A stretch of DNA of 64,000 bases from Clostridia bacterium (GCA_017503785.1 JAFVSK010000023.1:154433-218432); one strand, 5' to 3'. Positions 49,574 to 58,704 are shown, counted from the stretch's first letter. Numbers and translations are program-made. Notes: a model not told the origin generated them from the sequence alone.

Positions 49574-50302
49574 TTAAAACTGCATTTTTGCATAGTCACG
49601 TGGGGTATACCCTGTTACCGACTTAAATGTTTTCGAAAAATACGCGTAATCGCTATAGCCGCACTGTTCGCAGATTTGCGTAAGCGACAGCGAGGCGTGG
49701 TAGAGCTCCATGAGAAAGCACGCATGCCGAATCCGCAGTTCGGTAACAAACGCATGCGGCGTTTTACCCATGATGTGCCTGAAGCAGGCACGAATGTAAT
49801 CGACGGCATAACCGCTTTTCTGCAGCACGGCGGTGATATCACAGGCAGCATCCAAGCAACGGTCGGACAGCGTTTGCACGATCTCCTGCACCGCACGGTG
49901 CACGGGCTCCTCTGTGTTCACATGCGTGACCACCCGCTGCAAAAGCGCATGACACAACGCGTTGACGTAGTTGGCGTTTCCAAACCGATTGCGCACGATA
50001 AGCTCGGCCAGCTGCCGACAATCGCCGTTTTCCTCTTCACAAAACACCAGCGGCTCGTCGAGCGGTAAAACCGCATCGAAGACACCTTGAATATATATCC
50101 GCCGCCCCTCACCTTCGGTTCGCGAGCTGTGGGTAGTGTGCGGCGGTATCACCGCCACCGTGCCCGGCCGAAAGAGGTACTGCTTTTCCCCCAAGCACAG
50201 CGCACCCACGCCGTCGGTAAACAAAACGATCTCGTGTTTCTTATGAGAATGTGATACAAACACGGTATAATCGGTTTCAGCCGCGTTCAAATGGTATTCC
50301 AT
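49574..50302 (-). CDS. AraC-family transcriptional regulator with cupin sensor
   Basis: A 242-residue regulator: an N-terminal cupin (HSHKKHEIVLFTDGVGAL, AVIPPHTTH) that would bind a small ligand, and a C-terminal AraC double HTH ending in the family signature ICEQCGYSDYAYFSKTFKSV-TGYTPRDY. It is transcribed divergently from the MATE exporter gene, so it is a good candidate activator of that gene. The ligand is unknown. Confidence 0.92.
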   Translation of the reverse strand: MEYHLNAAETDYTVFVSHSHKKHEIVLFTDGVGALCLGEKQYLFRPGTVAVIPPHTTHSSRTEGEGRRIYIQGVFDAVLPLDEPLVFCEEENGDCRQLAELIVRNRFGNANYVNALCHALLQRVVTHVNTEEPVHRAVQEIVQTLSDRCLDAACDITAVLQKSGYAVDYIRACFRHIMGKTPHAFVTELRIRHACFLMELYHASLSLTQICEQCGYSDYAYFSKTFKSVTGYTPRDYAKMQF

Positions 50303-50369
50303 ACGATCACCTCAAGCAGAGTTTAACACATATCTATGTTTTATACAAGTTTGTTTCGGAAACTTCCTC

Positions 50370-50397
50370 TTGCTTTTGCTAAATAGTGCGGTATAAT
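50370..50397 (+). promoter_or_regulatory. Sigma-A promoter of the MATE gene
   Basis: TTGCTT (50370-50375), 16 bases, TATAAT (50392-50397). Because the -10 box covers the ATG at 50396, translation must begin at the later ATG 50423. Confidence 0.75.
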
Positions 50398-50422
50398 GGA
50401 CTCGTTGAAAAGAGGGGTTTAT

Positions 50423-51757
50423 ATGTTATTTACCAAACGCGACATTCGCAGGATCATTATACCACTCATTATCGAACAATTATTGGCGGTCACCATCGGT
50501 ATGTTCGACTCCATGATGGTATCGCAAGCCGGCGAGGCGGCCATTTCGGGCGTGTCGCTGGTGGACTCACTGAACGTGCTTTTGATTCAGCTGTTTGCGG
50601 CGCTGTCCACGGGCGGCGCGGTGGTGGTGTCGCAATATTTAGGTAAAAAAGACCTTGCCAAAGCCTCCGATGCTGCCAAGCAATTGGTGCTTGCCATTGC
50701 GATCGCTTCGGTAGCGGTGTCGCTGTGTGCGATCTGTTTTCGCGTACCGCTGCTCAAACTCATTTTCGGCAAGATCGAGGCCGACGTAATGGCCAATGCG
50801 AAGATCTACTTTTTGATCACAGCTCTCTCCTACCCGTTCTTGGGACTGTACAATTCCGGTGCGGCCATTTTCCGCGCAATGGGCAATTCCAAAATCTCCA
50901 TGCAAGCCTCGCTATTGATGAACGTGGTGAACGTGTCGTTTAACGCGCTGTTTATTTTCGTGTTTGGTTGGGGCGCCGCCGGTGCCGCGGCCGCCACGCT
51001 GCTATCCCGTGCCGTGGGCGCAACAATGATGCAATGGCTGCTGAAAAGCGAAAAGAACACGGTACATACGCGCGGCTTGCTGAAAACCAAGTTTAATTGG
51101 TACATTATTAAAACCATTTGCCGCTTTGGTATCCCCAGCGGTATTGAAAACAGTATGTTCCAGTTTGGCAAGGTGCTCACGCAAAGCGTGGTATCGGTCT
51201 TCGGCACCGTGCACATTACCGCCAACGCGGTATCAAACTCCCTGACGATGCTGGAATTTATTCCCGGTTCGGCCATCGGTCTCGCGATGATCACCATTGT
51301 GGGGCGCTGCATCGGCGCGGGCGAATTCGGGCAGGCCAAGGCCTATTCGCACAAGCTGCTGGGCATCGCTTACGGATGTATTGTGTCGGTTTCCGTGGTT
51401 ACCGTTGCTGCTTTGCAACCGTTACTCGGCATTTACAGCCTGTCGGCCGAATCGTTTGAACTGGCGCGAACGCTGATCTTGGCGCACAGCGCACTGGTGT
51501 GTACGTTGTGGCCGCTTTCGTTCACCATACCCAATGCGTTCCGCGCCGCAGGCGACGTGAAATATCCCATGATCGTTTCCGTTGCAACCATGTGGATCTG
51601 CCGCGTGGGCTTCAGCTACCTGTTCGGCTTGTGGCTGGGCTGGGGCGTTATCGGCGTATGGGCGGCCATGTTCTCCGACTGGCTGTTCCGCGCAGCGTTC
51701 TTCGCCTACCGCTACTTCAAGGGCATTTGGCTGAAAAAGTGCCAACGCGTAGAATAA
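50423..51757 (+). CDS. MATE-family multidrug/metabolite exporter
   Basis: A 444-residue membrane protein with 12 hydrophobic segments in two homologous halves. Typical MATE segments are IIEQLLAVTIGMFDSMMVS in helix 1, GGAVVVSQYLGKKD, NSGAAIFRAMGNSK and the second-half MITIVGRCIGAGEFGQAKAYS. It should export cationic drugs or metabolites with Na+ or H+ antiport. The start is ATG 50423 with AGAGGGG upstream. It may be regulated by the divergent AraC protein. Confidence 0.94.
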   Translation: MLFTKRDIRRIIIPLIIEQLLAVTIGMFDSMMVSQAGEAAISGVSLVDSLNVLLIQLFAALSTGGAVVVSQYLGKKDLAKASDAAKQLVLAIAIASVAVSLCAICFRVPLLKLIFGKIEADVMANAKIYFLITALSYPFLGLYNSGAAIFRAMGNSKISMQASLLMNVVNVSFNALFIFVFGWGAAGAAAATLLSRAVGATMMQWLLKSEKNTVHTRGLLKTKFNWYIIKTICRFGIPSGIENSMFQFGKVLTQSVVSVFGTVHITANAVSNSLTMLEFIPGSAIGLAMITIVGRCIGAGEFGQAKAYSHKLLGIAYGCIVSVSVVTVAALQPLLGIYSLSAESFELARTLILAHSALVCTLWPLSFTIPNAFRAAGDVKYPMIVSVATMWICRVGFSYLFGLWLGWGVIGVWAAMFSDWLFRAAFFAYRYFKGIWLKKCQRVE

Positions 51758-51759
51758 CA

Positions 51760-51792
51760 AAACGACCGCTTGCATACACAAGCGGTCGTTTC
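51760..51792. terminator. Terminator after the MATE gene
   Basis: AAACGACCGCTTG and CAAGCGGTCGTTT pair perfectly around CATACA. It also serves the convergent MBL gene. Confidence 0.9.
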
Positions 51793-51794
51793 GT

Positions 51795-52574
51795 TTATTG
51801 AGCGGCTTCGTCGGCCAGCAGTTTGTCCAGCTTTGCTTCGTAGGTTTGCAGCAAAGCGGGCCACGCATTTCGGTTCAAAATGCTTTCGCCTGCCAACACT
51901 TTCTTTAGGTTATGCGTGGTGTTGCTTTGACCGGGATGGTTGCCCATAACAATATCCACCGTTTCGTCGGCTAATTTGTGCAGACTGTTGCGGTAGGCAT
52001 CGCGCATTGCCACCGTGAACCCATTGGCATTCAACCACGCGCGCTGTAACGTGTTAAGCCCTAACCCGCCGTGCATACCGGCAACAACGGTGCTGCCGTT
52101 TTCTTCCACGTTTACAAAAAACGCAAGGGTACCCTCGGTGTGGCCGGGAGCCAAACGGCACCGTACGGTGGTGGTGCCAAAGGTAAAGCTGTCGCCCTCG
52201 TCGATAAGCACATCGCAATCGAACGGCTTTTCGCGTTCCAGCCCCAACTCGGTAGCCCACGACAAATCGCGTGTGCCGTTAACAATGTCGTTATCAATGC
52301 GGCTGATATACGTTTTGGCACCGCTGAGTTCTTTCAAGCGGAGCGTGCAACCGAAATGGTCGATATGCCCGTGCGAATGAAAGATGGCACAAATATCTTT
52401 GGGGTCGAGCTCCAGTGCTTGCATACTGTCTAAGATCTGCTCGTACATATCGGGATAGCCCGTATCGATCATTACCAAGCCCACTTCGGTTTTGATAATA
52501 TGCACCGACACCTTACTGCTACCAACAAAATATAGGTTGCCGTACATACGGAACGGTTGAATATCGGATCTCAT
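51795..52574 (-). CDS. MBL-fold metallo-hydrolase
   Basis: A 259-residue metallo-beta-lactamase-fold protein. The metal motif HSHGHIDH is present, with later ligands in APGHTEG and GNHPGQSNT. The N-terminus YGNLYFVGSSKVSVHIIKTE and MIDTGYP are typical of general MBL hydrolases. The substrate is unknown; nothing ties it to beta-lactam resistance. ATG 52574 has AAAGGAG at 8 bases. It is the second gene after the HAD phosphatase (13-base gap). Confidence 0.9.
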   Translation of the reverse strand: MRSDIQPFRMYGNLYFVGSSKVSVHIIKTEVGLVMIDTGYPDMYEQILDSMQALELDPKDICAIFHSHGHIDHFGCTLRLKELSGAKTYISRIDNDIVNGTRDLSWATELGLEREKPFDCDVLIDEGDSFTFGTTTVRCRLAPGHTEGTLAFFVNVEENGSTVVAGMHGGLGLNTLQRAWLNANGFTVAMRDAYRNSLHKLADETVDIVMGNHPGQSNTTHNLKKVLAGESILNRNAWPALLQTYEAKLDKLLADEAAQ

Positions 52575-52587
52575 GCAGGGCACTCCT

Positions 52588-53253
52588 TTAAGAAATTTGC
52601 TCGATCAAGCGGGCAAGCGAATCGGTCTCACCGATATATTCGGTGGAAACCTCGGGCACGCGGTCGAGGTTGAAGTTGTGCTTATCGAACACGCCCACCG
52701 TTTTGAAGCCTGCTTTTTGGGCCGTTTCCAGCGAAACGATGGAGTCCTCGAACACCCACGTGTCTTCACGCGAGGTGCCCATGTACGTTTCGGCGGCGAT
52801 GAACACGTCGGGATGCGATTTGCCCTTCCCCACGTCGGCGCAGGAAATGATCTTGGGAAAATAGTCGTCCAGGCCGAAGCGGTCGAAAATGGCACGCAGC
52901 AGATCGGGCATGGAGGCGGAGGCGATGCACATGCGGATGCCGCGCGATTTCATGTGATCGAGCAGCTCTTTGGCACCGGGCTTGAACGTCGCCTCGTCGC
53001 GGTAGATCTCGATGCAGAAATCGTGCATGAGGTCGTAGATCTCGTCGGGGTCGCCGAAGCCGAATTCTTCGTGCAGCAGCTTCGCCGCGTCGCGAAAGGT
53101 AACCGTGCGCACGGCCTTTTCCAACACCGAACCGGGGCGAAACTCGCTGTTGCCGAGGTACTTCTCCCCCAGCTTCACCCACAAGCGATCCCAGAAAAAC
53201 AACGAGTCGATCAACGTGCCGTCGAGATCGAAAATAGCACCTTTCATGTTCAT
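52588..53253 (-). CDS. HAD-superfamily phosphatase (beta-phosphoglucomutase-like)
   Basis: A 221-residue HAD hydrolase with motif I FDLDGTLIDS, a helical cap (about 15-85), motif II IASASM, motif III lysine in GKGKSHPDVF and motif IV FEDSIVSLETAQ. This is the beta-phosphoglucomutase/phosphatase subclass acting on a small phosphorylated metabolite, probably a sugar phosphate. ATG 53253 has GAGGAGG upstream. Confidence 0.92.
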   Translation of the reverse strand: MNMKGAIFDLDGTLIDSLFFWDRLWVKLGEKYLGNSEFRPGSVLEKAVRTVTFRDAAKLLHEEFGFGDPDEIYDLMHDFCIEIYRDEATFKPGAKELLDHMKSRGIRMCIASASMPDLLRAIFDRFGLDDYFPKIISCADVGKGKSHPDVFIAAETYMGTSREDTWVFEDSIVSLETAQKAGFKTVGVFDKHNFNLDRVPEVSTEYIGETDSLARLIEQIS

Positions 53254-53290
53254 TGGGCATCCTCCTCACCATTGTGCTTTAACACCGAAC

Positions 53291-53319
53291 AGTATAGTCC
53301 ATTCGCACGGCAAAGTCAA
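53291..53319 (-). promoter_or_regulatory. Sigma-A promoter of the HAD-MBL operon
   Basis: Minus strand TTGACT (53319-53314), 17 bases, TATACT (53296-53291). Confidence 0.75.
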
Positions 53320-53436
53320 TCGGCGGTTTGCCGAATTTATACCGCATCAAACAGTTGAGTTAAATAGGTGCGTAACCGTACTGTTCGAGAAATTCTTATT
53401 TATTTAACAGAGTATATCACTTTTCTGAAAACAAAT

Positions 53437-53615
53437 CAAGTCGAAGCATTGCATCTCATCAAACCGCAGAGGAATTGATACATGGCTTTGCCGTGATGAG
53501 ATACAGCCCCAAAGGGGCTGATGATATACACGACTACGTCGTGATGATATGCCAAGCTAAGCGGCTTGGATAAAAAAAGAAGTAACTTTTGGTAGACAAA
53601 AATTACTTCTTTTTT
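53437..53615. repeat. Multi-hairpin element, copy C
   Basis: A row of short hairpins (CAGCCCC-AAA-GGGGCTG, ACGACTACGTCGT, CCAAGC-TAA-GCGGCTTGG) is separated by GATGATAT. It ends in a terminator-like hairpin (53572-53615) whose loop side reads CTTTTGGTAGACAAAA. The architecture matches the two longer copies at 59153-59393 and 59792-60033, but the hairpin sequences differ. The 458 bases between the HAD gene and the next gene hold only this element and the HAD promoter. Confidence 0.6.
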
Positions 53616-53711
53616 GGGTAAGAATGCATATTTTGATACAATAACTAAATTTGTCTTTTCGCCACTATATCGTGGGGTCATTTTAAATTTGTGGGGGTCA
53701 CTTTGAATTTC

Positions 53712-55391
53712 TTATGTATTATTGCTTTTTTGACCTGAACAATATGGGCAACCACTACCTCTATTTCTACCTTGAATTCTTGCTTGCCACTCGTGCCCAT
53801 TACTACACGTCCACCATACTTTTTTGCCGCTATTAGGCATAACTTCCTCGGGTGTTAATCCTGTGTTTTTTTCAAAATTCCATTCTTTTGCTAAAGTTGG
53901 ATTGACCGTTTGCAAATCATTGAATCCTTTCAAAACTTTGTTACCAGAGCAATATGGACATCCGTGTCCCTTTTTTCTATCATTAACGGCAGCCTGCCAT
54001 TCGTGCCCTTTGTCACATTTCCACCACACTTTTTTGCCTGATGCATTAGAAATCATTTCGGGTGTTAATAAGCCATTTTTCTCATAATTCCATTCTTGGG
54101 CAATTTCGGGTAATTTTGCGGCTAAGCTGTTTTCCTTTTCGGAAATAATGTATTGGCTATATATTTCTGCTGCATCGTTTTCGACGTCTATATACATTTC
54201 TGTTAGGCTGATTTTTTTTAACAACTCACGAATGGCCCAATTTAACGATTCCTTGTTTGTTGATGCTTCGTATTCTATAATATCATTATGTACGGCATTT
54301 TGATACCCTTCTGCAACAGTAATAATGCGGATGTTTCTCTCAGCAAAGAACAATATTTTTTGTTTGTCTTCTTCTTTTTTGTCTTTGTGATAAAACTTTC
54401 CATTGTGCTCAATTCCTATTTTATACTCGGGAAGATAAACGTCTATTTCTTTTCCAAAATCGTTATTTCTACTTTCTGCACAAGTGATTTTTCGCAAATA
54501 GAATAAAATTGCTTGTTCAGGAAAAGATGTTTTCATCTCTTGATTACAAATTGGGCAACCTGCTCTTAAATCTGTTCTGCTTCCAATAACCGCTTGCCAC
54601 TCATGGCCTTTACTACAAATCCACCATGCCTTCTTTTTAGAACTGGCCGAAACTTCGCAAGGTGTTAATGATCCGTTTTTTGTCGGATGCCATTCTTTTG
54701 CAACATCAGGATATTTTATAGCCAAATCGTTAAATCCTGCAAGAACTTTATGGTTAGAACAATAAGGACAACCATTCCCATTAACCCGACTTACAACTGT
54801 TGCATCCCATTCATGGCCGAGAGAACATTTCCACCACACTTTTTTTAGAGAGCCAGGAACTACCATCTTAGGTGACAAATCTTTATTTTTTTCATAATTC
54901 CACTCAATTGCTAACTCCGGATTAGTTGTTGCCAAATCGTTAAAACCTATCAATACTTTTTGATTAGCACAATAAGGACACCCAGTTTTACGAACAGCTC
55001 TTTCAACTACAAGCGCTTGCCATTCATGCCCTTTGCTACATTTCCACCACACCTTTTTTTGAGAGCCTGCGGGTAACATTGTAGGCAATAAACCTTTATT
55101 TTTTTCATAGTTCCATTCAGATGCTACAATTTGATGCGTTGTAGCTAAATCGTTATATCCACTTTGCACTTTTCTGTTTGAACAAAATGGGCAACTGCTG
55201 CCGCCTATTGTCCGGTTTTTTATTGTGGCCTCCCATTCGTGACCTTTCTCGCATTTCCACCATACTTTTTTATGGCTTCCAAGTGTTAATTCATTGGGAT
55301 TGAAATTTAATTCGTCATTTTTCTCCCAATCCCATTCAGCCATAAGTTGAGCATTATCGCTCACATATCTTTTTTCTTTCTTTTCAGCCAC
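53712..55391 (-). CDS. Zinc-ribbon repeat protein with embedded Vsr-like endonuclease domain
   Basis: A 559-residue protein with six copies of a treble-clef zinc-ribbon (DUF4379 type), each with WWxCxxGHEWxA...CPxC. Four copies precede and two follow a nuclease-like segment at about 300-390: SFPEQAILFYLRKITCAESR, GKEIDVYLPEYKIGIEHNGKFYH, which resembles Vsr/PD-(D/E)xK domains with E, D and E-x-N as candidate metal residues. It is likely a DNA-binding nuclease. The start GTG 55391 has AAAGGAG upstream. Codon use is much more AT-rich than in the main chromosome, and the gene sits in the accessory region, so it was probably acquired. Confidence 0.82.
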   Translation of the reverse strand: MAEKKEKRYVSDNAQLMAEWDWEKNDELNFNPNELTLGSHKKVWWKCEKGHEWEATIKNRTIGGSSCPFCSNRKVQSGYNDLATTHQIVASEWNYEKNKGLLPTMLPAGSQKKVWWKCSKGHEWQALVVERAVRKTGCPYCANQKVLIGFNDLATTNPELAIEWNYEKNKDLSPKMVVPGSLKKVWWKCSLGHEWDATVVSRVNGNGCPYCSNHKVLAGFNDLAIKYPDVAKEWHPTKNGSLTPCEVSASSKKKAWWICSKGHEWQAVIGSRTDLRAGCPICNQEMKTSFPEQAILFYLRKITCAESRNNDFGKEIDVYLPEYKIGIEHNGKFYHKDKKEEDKQKILFFAERNIRIITVAEGYQNAVHNDIIEYEASTNKESLNWAIRELLKKISLTEMYIDVENDAAEIYSQYIISEKENSLAAKLPEIAQEWNYEKNGLLTPEMISNASGKKVWWKCDKGHEWQAAVNDRKKGHGCPYCSGNKVLKGFNDLQTVNPTLAKEWNFEKNTGLTPEEVMPNSGKKVWWTCSNGHEWQARIQGRNRGSGCPYCSGQKSNNT

Positions 55392-55444
55392 AATGCCCAC
55401 TCCTTTCTAAACTTTTATAGAAAATTTCAGTTTGTAAACTTGTT

Positions 55445-56488
55445 CTATTCAGCACACCTTTTTTGAATTTTTGCTAATGCCAGACCTAATTTATATCCCA
55501 TACCAAAATTCAAGTAAAGCTTACTGTCAAATACATTTACTACATTTTCTATATAAATATCTTGATGTTTTTTCGCTATCAGCCATTCTTCGTCTGTTAA
55601 ATAGTGATAATCCCCATAATGTAGGTTGTCTCTTATACTTCTGTTCAGAGCATAAAAATTAGAGGGAATACAATTTTCATTAAGTGCAAAGATTTCCTTT
55701 AGTACCGAAATACTCCCATTGTTTTTTGAATCGGTATAAAACATTTCAAGCAAGGAAGCCTTGCATTTCACTATAAATCTTTCGGATTCAAATTTCAGGT
55801 TGTTACAAGAAAACGAAACATTCTCATCAAACAACGCATCAACGAATTTTATTAACTGCACAAGCCCATATCGTTGAAGTATGTATAGTTTATCATCCGA
55901 ACTCAATGTTGCTTTTGAAAATAACTTATATGAAGAATATGATTTTTTATCTATAGAGCAACTTGATAGTCTATTAATATAAATTTCCGTTTGTTCTTTC
56001 ATCATTTCAAGCATAGTTTTGTACAAGTCCGGCATAAGCCTTTCCATCCATGCATTTGGTGTAGAAATTACACATTCCAATAATTTTGATTTTTCTTCTT
56101 TGTTAAAATCCCAACTTCGAAAGTTTATATCAATTATTTTAGAGTCATTCATAAACAAAACTAAATCAAAGACATAGTTTTCTAAATTTACTCCCATTTC
56201 ATCAATAATACCTTTTGCTGTATCTGAAGTGGTTTTAAAGCACTTCTTTAAATTTTCATTTCTAAAATTGTTTATCTCTTTTTCTGTTGTAATTGTATTT
56301 TCACCCATTCCACCGTATCCGGCAGAAATAGTTTCATCGCAAAAAACGGATGAGAAAGCAAGTAGAAAAAAACTCAATATTTCTTTTTGATTATAATCTG
56401 TAATCCTACGTTTTATTTCCAATATGTAGCTCAACCAAAAAGCATCATTGATTATCTCATTTGTTATTCTAAATTTCTTATCATCCAT
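55445..56488 (-). CDS. Unknown AT-rich protein next to the zinc-ribbon nuclease
   Basis: A 347-residue, mostly helical soluble protein without recognised family. ATG 56488 is preferred (TAGGA about 10 bases upstream); GTG 56506 in frame is the alternative. Near the C-terminus the segment LNRSIRDNLHYGDYHYLTDE recalls the R-x(4-6)-H region of HEPN-type domains (RSIRDNLH gives R-x6-H), but this is weak. It lies directly upstream of the nuclease gene on the same strand (53-base gap) with the same AT-rich codon use, so the two probably act as one module. Confidence 0.65.
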   Translation of the reverse strand: MDDKKFRITNEIINDAFWLSYILEIKRRITDYNQKEILSFFLLAFSSVFCDETISAGYGGMGENTITTEKEINNFRNENLKKCFKTTSDTAKGIIDEMGVNLENYVFDLVLFMNDSKIIDINFRSWDFNKEEKSKLLECVISTPNAWMERLMPDLYKTMLEMMKEQTEIYINRLSSCSIDKKSYSSYKLFSKATLSSDDKLYILQRYGLVQLIKFVDALFDENVSFSCNNLKFESERFIVKCKASLLEMFYTDSKNNGSISVLKEIFALNENCIPSNFYALNRSIRDNLHYGDYHYLTDEEWLIAKKHQDIYIENVVNVFDSKLYLNFGMGYKLGLALAKIQKRCAE

Positions 56489-56779
56489 ATAATAAAATCC
56501 TATCACAAGTACTGTTATTAATAAAAATTATATCACAAATATAATAAAAATTCAATATATGTGACCATATACAACGATTTTAATATTTGAACGATTACCC
56601 ATAAATTAAACGATTACTTTAACAAAAGTAGTAAAAAGCCATAAGGAATTAAAAATCATCCTTACGGCATCTTTTATAGATGTTTCAAAAAACTATAAAA
56701 TGCTAAAAACCTAGTAAAATTAAGGTTTTCGAGGCAAAAATAAAAGAACGATCATTGTATCAAAATAATCGTTCTTATT

Positions 56780-56807
56780 TGGTTGCGGGAGATGGATTCG
56801 AACCACC
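56780..56807 (-). other. tRNA 3'-end fragment (possible attachment site)
   Basis: On the minus strand, GGTGG-TTCGAAT-CCATC (T-arm), TCCCGCA (3' acceptor strand), A and CCA follow each other exactly as at the end of a tRNA gene, but no D-arm, anticodon arm or 5' acceptor strand lies upstream. Such fragments are the usual trace of an integrase att site. The complete tRNA with acceptor TGCGGGA is not in the window. Confidence 0.75.
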
Positions 56808-56813
56808 GGTCTT

Positions 56814-56838
56814 GCCAAATTCTCTGCGGAGAATTTGG
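56814..56838. repeat. Perfect hairpin beside the tRNA fragment
   Basis: CCAAATTCTC and GAGAATTTGG pair perfectly around TGCGG-type loop bases. The 459-base gap 56507-56965 holds only this, the tRNA fragment and AT-rich sequence with no gene. Confidence 0.5.
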
Positions 56839-56965
56839 TTTCGGTCTTGTGTAGGGGAATCGGGAATTTCTGCAAGTGCGCCTGTGATAGCGACGATCGC
56901 CTTGGCAAAAGCCTTCTCACCACTTCCCCGCGCTTACGGGGAGTTCCCCTTATTTTATTCCGTTA

Positions 56966-57946
56966 TCACTCATTAACATCGTGATACGTTTTGCTGTACT
57001 GAGGTTCGATGCCTTTGTATTCGAACAGTTGGCTCATCGTACAAAAGCGATACCCTTTATCGTAGAGTTGCTTACAAATCTCGTCCATCGAGAGAGCAGT
57101 TTCCTCTCGAGCAGGGTGCATCACGTAGATCGCGCCGTCGTACGCGTTATTCACGGCATCACGAAGTACGTTTCCGCCATCCTCTACATTGTACCACGTG
57201 TTGGTTGTGCTGTTTTTATTACCGTTAACAACGTGCATCCAACCATTAGCAGCACAAGCCGCCCGAATCGTGGAATTGCTCGCCAGATATGGCGGTCGGA
57301 ACCATTTCGGTTTTACTCCCACGCTCCGTTCTATAATATCGTTGGTTCTTCGCACTTGCGACACAATCTCTTCGTAAGAACATTTACTCAAGTTCGCGTG
57401 GTCATAGGAATGATTTCCAATCTCAAAGCCATTCTGCAAAGCATATTCGAGCAGTTCCGGCCCTGCTTTTTCGAGATTCTCACCCAACACAAAGCACGTG
57501 CCGAAGCCCTCGTATTTGGCCAGCGTGTCTATAACCATTTGAACATTACCGGCGCTGGTGGGAAGATCGTCAAAGCCGAAGGCGATCAATTTAAAGTCCT
57601 GCGGATGGGATTGCCACTCGTAAGTCGGCGCAACCATCGGCTTTTTCGTAGTCGTGGTTGTCACGGAGACCGTTGAACGGGTTGTACTTGTCACAATGCT
57701 GCTCGTATTCGTGGTAGTTCTCTCTAAGTCGGATCTGGTAGTTGTCATTGGCATCGTCTGTGTTTTGCTCCTTTGAGTTGTTGTCGTGGCTGTTGTTGAA
57801 TTTGTGGTAAAAACCGTAGTGGTGACCACCGTAGTGGTTGTTTGTGTGTCAGTTGAGCCCGTATCAACGGATGCGTCGGATTTTGCGCAAGCTGTCAATA
57901 GCAAGCACAAAGCCAATAACAACGGTAATAATTTGAATTTTTGCAA
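56966..57946 (-). CDS. Polysaccharide deacetylase lipoprotein (NodB homology)
   Basis: A 326-residue exported protein: signal peptide with lipobox C20 (LLTAC), a Thr/Ser-rich linker (about 27-105) and a NodB domain. Motif 1 is AFGFDDLP (catalytic and metal Asp pair), motif 2 GNHSYDH (metal histidines) and motif 3 WFRPPYL. It probably deacetylates peptidoglycan or another N-acetyl glycan at the cell surface; the linker fits reach into the wall. The start is TTG 57946 with GGAGGAG upstream. A shorter paralogue lies directly upstream. Confidence 0.9.
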   Translation of the reverse strand: MQKFKLLPLLLALCLLLTACAKSDASVDTGSTDTQTTTTVVTTTVFTTNSTTATTTTQRSKTQTMPMTTTRSDLERTTTNTSSIVTSTTRSTVSVTTTTTKKPMVAPTYEWQSHPQDFKLIAFGFDDLPTSAGNVQMVIDTLAKYEGFGTCFVLGENLEKAGPELLEYALQNGFEIGNHSYDHANLSKCSYEEIVSQVRRTNDIIERSVGVKPKWFRPPYLASNSTIRAACAANGWMHVVNGNKNSTTNTWYNVEDGGNVLRDAVNNAYDGAIYVMHPAREETALSMDEICKQLYDKGYRFCTMSQLFEYKGIEPQYSKTYHDVNE

Positions 57947-58006
57947 CGTCTTCTCCTCCTAAATCAACGATGTCACGATCGAAACAGATTGTAACGGTCG
58001 ACTACA

Positions 58007-58681
58007 TTATCCATTAACATCGTGGTATGTTTTATTGCCTAAAGGAACAATGCCTTTATACTCAAACAACTGGCTCACTGTGCAAAAACGATAGCCTTTA
58101 TCATACAGCGCTTTACAAATCTCCTCCATAGCCATAGCGGTGGTTGATCGTGCAGGATGCATCACGTATATTGCACCATCATACGCATTGTCAACCGCAT
58201 CTCGAAGTATATCGCCGCCGTCTTCAACGTGATACCAAACATTGGTCCGGCTGTTTTTGAGGCCATTGACTACACACATACCATCGACGGCAAAGCAAGC
58301 TACTTCAACGGTACTGTTGTTCATCAGATAGGGCGGTCGGAACCACTTGGGCGTGATTCCCATTTCCCGTTTCAGAAGATCGTTCGTTTTCTGCAATTCG
58401 GTAACGATTTCTTCATACGCGTATTTGCCGATCCTCGGATGAGAATACGAATGGTTTCCCAATTCAAATCCATATTGCACCACGTACTCCAGCAACGATT
58501 TGCCTCCTTTTTCAATATTTTCTCCAAGCACAAAGCACGTGGCAAAGCCCTCGTATTTTGCCAAGGCTTCGACCACCATCTTCACATTCTTTTCACTGCA
58601 CGGCAAATCATCGAACCCAAACGCAATTAACTTAAAATCCTGCGGATGCGATTGCCACGTGTACTTTTTCTGATCAAGCAC
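58007..58681 (-). CDS. Polysaccharide deacetylase-like protein without export signal
   Basis: A 224-residue NodB domain closely related to the previous gene from the shared WQSHPQDFKLIAFGFDDLP onward, with GNHSYSH, WFRPPYL and VMHPAR all kept. It lacks the signal peptide, lipobox and Thr linker, starting only nine residues before the shared block at GTG 58681 (AAGGAGG upstream). It is either cytoplasmic or a copy that lost its export part in a duplication. It follows the 25-codon frame by 23 bases. Confidence 0.85.
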   Translation of the reverse strand: MLDQKKYTWQSHPQDFKLIAFGFDDLPCSEKNVKMVVEALAKYEGFATCFVLGENIEKGGKSLLEYVVQYGFELGNHSYSHPRIGKYAYEEIVTELQKTNDLLKREMGITPKWFRPPYLMNNSTVEVACFAVDGMCVVNGLKNSRTNVWYHVEDGGDILRDAVDNAYDGAIYVMHPARSTTAMAMEEICKALYDKGYRFCTVSQLFEYKGIVPLGNKTYHDVNG

Positions 58682-58704
58682 GGTATGTCCTCCTTATTCG
58701 TATT

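Noticed and set aside
51795-52574. Metallo-beta-lactamase resistance gene
   Set aside because: Only the general MBL fold and HxHxDH motif are present; the sequence fits house-keeping MBL hydrolases beside a HAD phosphatase.
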